A stretch of DNA of 27,716 nucleotides from a virus. Each line of letters starts with the position of its first letter. Position 1 is the first letter of the stretch. Location: the IMG/VR virus record IMGVR_UViG_3300008219_005152, positions 1 through 27,716 of that record; one strand, given 5' to 3'. The notes beneath the pieces were generated by a model. The model had not been told where the DNA came from. It was given only the letters and a program-made list of their open reading frames with translations, and did no database searches. The position numbers were made by a program, and so were the translations under genes. Of the stretch, positions 25,193 through 27,716 are shown in pieces.

Positions 25193-26143
25193 TTACCACC
25201 TAAAGTTTTCTTTATAAAAGTTTACTATTTCACCAATTTCTACGTCAAATATTTTTTTAGGCTGCCATCCGAGCATTTTCAACTTGGTATCATCTACAGC
25301 ATATCTCACATCCTGCCCTTGTCTCACATAACCCAAGTTGACATATCCGTTCCAATCTACTTGGTCCCCGTAGAACGCTTCAATAACTTTTCTCACTGTG
25401 TCTTTGTTCTTTTGTTCAAAGTCGCCGGCAATATTATAGATCTCGTTGGGCACGCCTTTATCGATCACTGCTAACACCGCATCTGCCGTGTCTTGGGCAT
25501 GCAGCCAATTGCGATAAGGTTCCCCTTTGTCGTGAAGGCGGATTTCCTTCCCGCGTTGGAGATTTCGCACGCATATAGGAATTAGCTTTTCGTGGTATTG
25601 GTTTTTGCCGTAGTTGTTGGTGGGGCGAACAATATTGTAGGTAATACCATAAGTTCTGGCCCACGCAACCACGAGCATATCCGCGGCTGCCTTGGCGGCT
25701 GAATAAGGGTTGCTTGGGTGGAGACGATCTGTTTCTTTATGGTATCCCTCCACAATATCTCCATATACTTCATCCGTGCTAAAGTGAATAAACCGTGGGC
25801 GGCTGTCAGTATTCTCTGGCTTGTTCCGAATAATGTCGAGAAGATTTTTGGTTCCCACGATATTGCTGCTAATGAAATCGTCGCTGTTGATAATGCTGTT
25901 TCCCACATGAGATTCCGCAGCCGTGTTAATAACATAGTCGCATTCCGGCAGCGTTCTGATTTTAGCAATGTCTGCGCGTTGAAACGTAAAGTTTTTGTTC
26001 TGCGAAAATTCTGCAATTAGCTCGGTGTTTGCTGCATAAGTGATTTTGTCAATGCCATAAACTTTCCACCCGCGTTCCAGGCAGGCACGAGTAACATATG
26101 ACCCGATAAACCCTAGGCAGCCGGTGATAGTAACAAGCTTCAT
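25193..26143 (-). CDS. dTDP-glucose 4,6-dehydratase-like SDR enzyme (RmlB-like, 316 aa)
   Basis: This is an extended SDR that probably turns an NDP-hexose into the 4-keto-6-deoxy sugar using bound NAD+. Residues 7-15 are TGCLGFIGS (Rossmann Gly motif), 75-79 AAESH, 122-128 STDEVYG with the Thr-Asp-Glu triad of true dehydratases, 147-151 YSAAK (Tyr-x-x-x-Lys), then RPTNNYGKNQYHEKLIP and PYRNWLHAQD, all characteristic of RmlB. The triad separates it from 4-epimerases. It overlaps the GDPD-like gene by ATGA. The nucleotide attached to the substrate cannot be decided from sequence; no RmlC or RmlD partner lies in the window. Confidence 0.9.
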   Translation of the reverse strand: MKLVTITGCLGFIGSYVTRACLERGWKVYGIDKITYAANTELIAEFSQNKNFTFQRADIAKIRTLPECDYVINTAAESHVGNSIINSDDFISSNIVGTKNLLDIIRNKPENTDSRPRFIHFSTDEVYGDIVEGYHKETDRLHPSNPYSAAKAAADMLVVAWARTYGITYNIVRPTNNYGKNQYHEKLIPICVRNLQRGKEIRLHDKGEPYRNWLHAQDTADAVLAVIDKGVPNEIYNIAGDFEQKNKDTVRKVIEAFYGDQVDWNGYVNLGYVRQGQDVRYAVDDTKLKMLGWQPKKIFDVEIGEIVNFYKENFRW

Positions 26144-26574
26144 TCCACAAATCCCACATAGTCGCTACACACGCCAGCAATATCGGAAGCGGCAGTTTCT
26201 TGCGTTTCTTCTATAGAGTGACATACGATGACAGATTTGTTATTTACAGGTTTTCCAGGGTAAGTCCACACATATCCTTTACTGGTCAAGGTGAAGTCGT
26301 CGGTTTGATGCCAAAAACAATGAACGTCATTCTCCAGCATTATGCTGAGGGCATCCAGAGATTTAGCATGACACCACAAGCCAGGGGTTTTCAAAAATTC
26401 AATATCCACTTTGTGCATTGAGCCATCGTGCCCAAGATACAACTGGTTGTCGCGATACCATACATCTATTTCGGCATCGAACCCTAGCGTGAGAGCCTCT
26501 TTAATATAAGAAGGATCATTTTCTCGGGCTGGATTAGGTCCGAGAGTGTTTCCTCTGTGAGCAATTAAAAGCAT
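26140..26574 (-). CDS. Short GDPD/PLC-like TIM-barrel protein (144 aa)
   Basis: The start IAHRGNTLGPNPARENDPSY carries the His6-Arg7-Gly8 and Glu18 features of glycerophosphodiester phosphodiesterases. FDAEIDVW supplies Glu35 and Asp37, LYLGHD supplies His49, and WCHAK supplies Lys71, so all expected active-site positions are present. Classical enzymes are about 240 residues; this one is 144 but ends cleanly (GVCSDYVGF), so it looks like a compact family rather than a fragment. I recall similar short proteins in bacterial surface-polysaccharide loci and large viruses, without defined substrates. It starts three bases after the nucleotidyltransferase stop. It may process a phosphodiester made or used by the cassette. 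Confidence 0.75.
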   Translation of the reverse strand: MLLIAHRGNTLGPNPARENDPSYIKEALTLGFDAEIDVWYRDNQLYLGHDGSMHKVDIEFLKTPGLWCHAKSLDALSIMLENDVHCFWHQTDDFTLTSKGYVWTYPGKPVNNKSVIVCHSIEETQETAASDIAGVCSDYVGFVE

Positions 26575-26577
26575 CTA

Positions 26578-27291
26578 TTACTTGTTCTCCAAAAAATATT
26601 TGAGATCCTCGGGCGTTCCAATCCCCCACATCTTGTGAACATAAAAAGGAAGAAGGGATTTCCCGTCGGCTATGAGTTCGTTGTAAACCGGGGCAATATA
26701 AAACTCGTTGTTTACGCGAATGTCTTTTTCTACCATCTGTTTGGCATAGCGAACAAAATCGGACCCTTTGCGATACCAATAAATTCCGCAGGTCGCAATG
26801 TTAGAGATGGGGCGTTTCTCCGCCACCTCTACAATATACCCTCGGGCATTCGTGCGAACAAACGACCATTTGGGATGAACCGCGTTAAACGTAAAGACAA
26901 TGGCGTCAGTATTAGTTAAGTTTTTGAATGCCTTAAAATTCTCAGGCTCATATTCTATGAACTGATCTGAATTGGCTATAAGCAAATCTTCGTCGTTGTC
27001 AATGTATTTTTCAGCTAACAACGCTGTGGAAGCCGCACCTTCAGTCAGCCCATCTACAACAACGTGTCTAAAGCGATCGTTCGTTATGCGACCCAAAGTG
27101 TCAAGCATCCCCTCATACTTTTCCACATGTTCTTTTCTTACCAGAAAAATATATTCACAATCAAAGTCTAGATTTTCCACCACCGCTTGAATCATTGGCT
27201 TGCCGTTGACGTCAATCAAAGGTTTTGGAAAAGTGTAGCCCTCTTTTATAAAGCGGCTTCCCTCACCCGCCATGGGAATTAAAATTTTCAC
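26578..27291 (-). CDS. Sugar-nucleotide-type nucleotidyltransferase (237 aa)
   Basis: Enzymes of this fold join an NTP to a phosphorylated sugar or related substrate. Motifs are IPMAGEGSRF (residues 5-14, the nucleotide-binding loop), FPKPLIDVNGKPMI (Lys23), GLTEGAAST near 81-89, ANSDQF (Asp109, metal binding), EKRPISNIATCGIYWY and NNEFYIAPVYNELI. It lacks the C-terminal acyltransferase seen in GlmU and is near the size of capsule-locus enzymes such as HddC or Cj1416-type cytidylyltransferases. Substrate and nucleotide remain open. The start is a GTG at 27291 with AAAGGAG seven bases upstream; the gene overlaps the HAD gene by 29 bases. Confidence 0.87.
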   Translation of the reverse strand: MKILIPMAGEGSRFIKEGYTFPKPLIDVNGKPMIQAVVENLDFDCEYIFLVRKEHVEKYEGMLDTLGRITNDRFRHVVVDGLTEGAASTALLAEKYIDNDEDLLIANSDQFIEYEPENFKAFKNLTNTDAIVFTFNAVHPKWSFVRTNARGYIVEVAEKRPISNIATCGIYWYRKGSDFVRYAKQMVEKDIRVNNEFYIAPVYNELIADGKSLLPFYVHKMWGIGTPEDLKYFLENK

Positions 27292-27716
27292 TTATAAACT
27301 CCTTTACTGTTTCTATTGTGACTTCGGTAGGATTTCCTACTTCCATAACTTTACACCCGGTGGCCCGAGCGGCTTGAATTCCCTTGGGAGAATCTTCTAT
27401 TATAAATGCCTCTGAAATATCCACACCAAAATGGGATAACAATTTCAGATATCCTTCGGGGTGAGGTTTGGAATTTTTCACTTCTTGGTTGGTCACAACC
27501 ATTTCTAGTTCGCTTGCCACTCCAGTGGTTTCTAACATCATCATTGCCGTTTCTCGGATACTATTTGTAAAACAGGATACTATAATGCCGTGCCCCTTAA
27601 GCCACCGCAGAAGGTCTCCTTTTTCCGGCGCTCGGTAGCCTTTTTTAATGATGGCATCCTTCGTCTTGTCTTGTTTCAAAGTATAAATTGTCTCAATTTG
27701 TTCTTCACTAATATAC
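27263..27716 (-). CDS. HAD-family phosphatase, N-terminus beyond right edge (at least 151 aa)
   Basis: The frame is open to the right edge and begins inside the window with YISEEQIETIYTL. A TTG at 27679 is not a credible start, since the frame continues upstream. HAD motif II is CFTNS (Ser/Thr), motif III is NSKPHPEGY (Lys), and motif IV is IIEDSPKGIQAA (Glu-Asp acid pair), in the order of beta-phosphoglucomutase/phosphatase-type HADs. Motif I with the nucleophile Asp must lie off the edge. It overlaps the nucleotidyltransferase by 29 bases, a common pairing in glycan loci, where the HAD removes or moves a phosphate before nucleotide activation. The substrate is unknown. Confidence 0.85.
   Translation of the reverse strand, partial: YISEEQIETIYTLKQDKTKDAIIKKGYRAPEKGDLLRWLKGHGIIVSCFTNSIRETAMMMLETTGVASELEMVVTNQEVKNSKPHPEGYLKLLSHFGVDISEAFIIEDSPKGIQAARATGCKVMEVGNPTEVTIETVKEFISENFNSHGG
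27299..27305 (-). promoter_or_regulatory. Ribosome binding site supporting a GTG start of the nucleotidyltransferase
   Basis: The minus strand reads AAAGGAG, seven bases before GTG at 27291. This spacing supports the GTG start that gives the intact N-terminus MKILIPMAGEGSRF. Confidence 0.75.

Noticed and set aside
27677-27679. TTG as start of the HAD gene
   Set aside because: The frame continues upstream without a stop to the window edge, and HAD motif I is missing, so the gene is cut by the edge.
1-27716. tRNA genes, CRISPR arrays, insertion sequences, integrase/attachment sites and intrinsic terminators
   Set aside because: None was seen on reading through the window; junctions are too short and no hairpin followed by a T-run stood out. 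Not excluded by computation.

Overview
The window looks like part of the late region of a lytic, contractile-tailed dsDNA phage (a myovirus with a T4-like baseplate), probably from an aquatic environment. The evidence is a baseplate wedge protein resembling T4 gp6, a gp25-like wedge protein, a spike/hub pair carrying a lysozyme-like domain, a gp55-type late sigma factor, and very large Ser/Gly/Thr-rich virion proteins of the kind often met in marine phage metagenomes (this last point is recollection, not a search). Integrase, tRNA, rRNA, insertion sequence or CRISPR array were not seen. The host cannot be named from this sequence.

Every gene is on the minus strand, so transcription runs from the right edge (27716) to the left edge (1). 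Genes overlap by 1-29 nt or are separated by 1-39 nt. No stretch over 300 bases lacks a gene, and no convincing intrinsic terminator was seen.

In order of transcription there are three blocks. (1) 27716-24181 is a sugar/surface-glycan cassette: a HAD phosphatase cut by the right edge, a sugar-nucleotide-type nucleotidyltransferase, a compact GDPD-like protein, an RmlB-like dehydratase and a WecB-like UDP-GlcNAc 2-epimerase. (2) 24146-22372 is a cluster of small genes around the late sigma factor: a 64-aa conserved-looking protein, an FmdB-like zinc ribbon, a small membrane protein, the gp55-like sigma and a 96-aa helical protein. (3) 22356-1 is the tail-tip and baseplate module: an OB-fold-like plus lysozyme protein, a beta-helical spike-like protein, a 2054-aa LysM protein, gp25, gp6, a 507-aa virion protein, and a giant protein.

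The giant protein fills the whole left 10 kb. It starts at 10069 and stays open for at least 3356 codons to the left edge, so its C-terminus is not in the window. It has two regions resembling concanavalin-A-like/LamG folds, a polyarginine patch, and a Pro/Glu/Arg-rich and then Gly-rich tail. It could easily be missed because no stop codon lies inside the window.

The most interesting observations are the giant protein, the apparent division of T4 gp5 functions between two adjacent genes, a very large LysM protein beside gp25/gp6 that may have absorbed a gp53-like role, a recurring late-promoter-like AAATAA motif at gene junctions (best before gp25), a gp55-like sigma without an obvious acidic/hydrophobic clamp-binding tail, and the glycan cassette with its short GDPD-like member.
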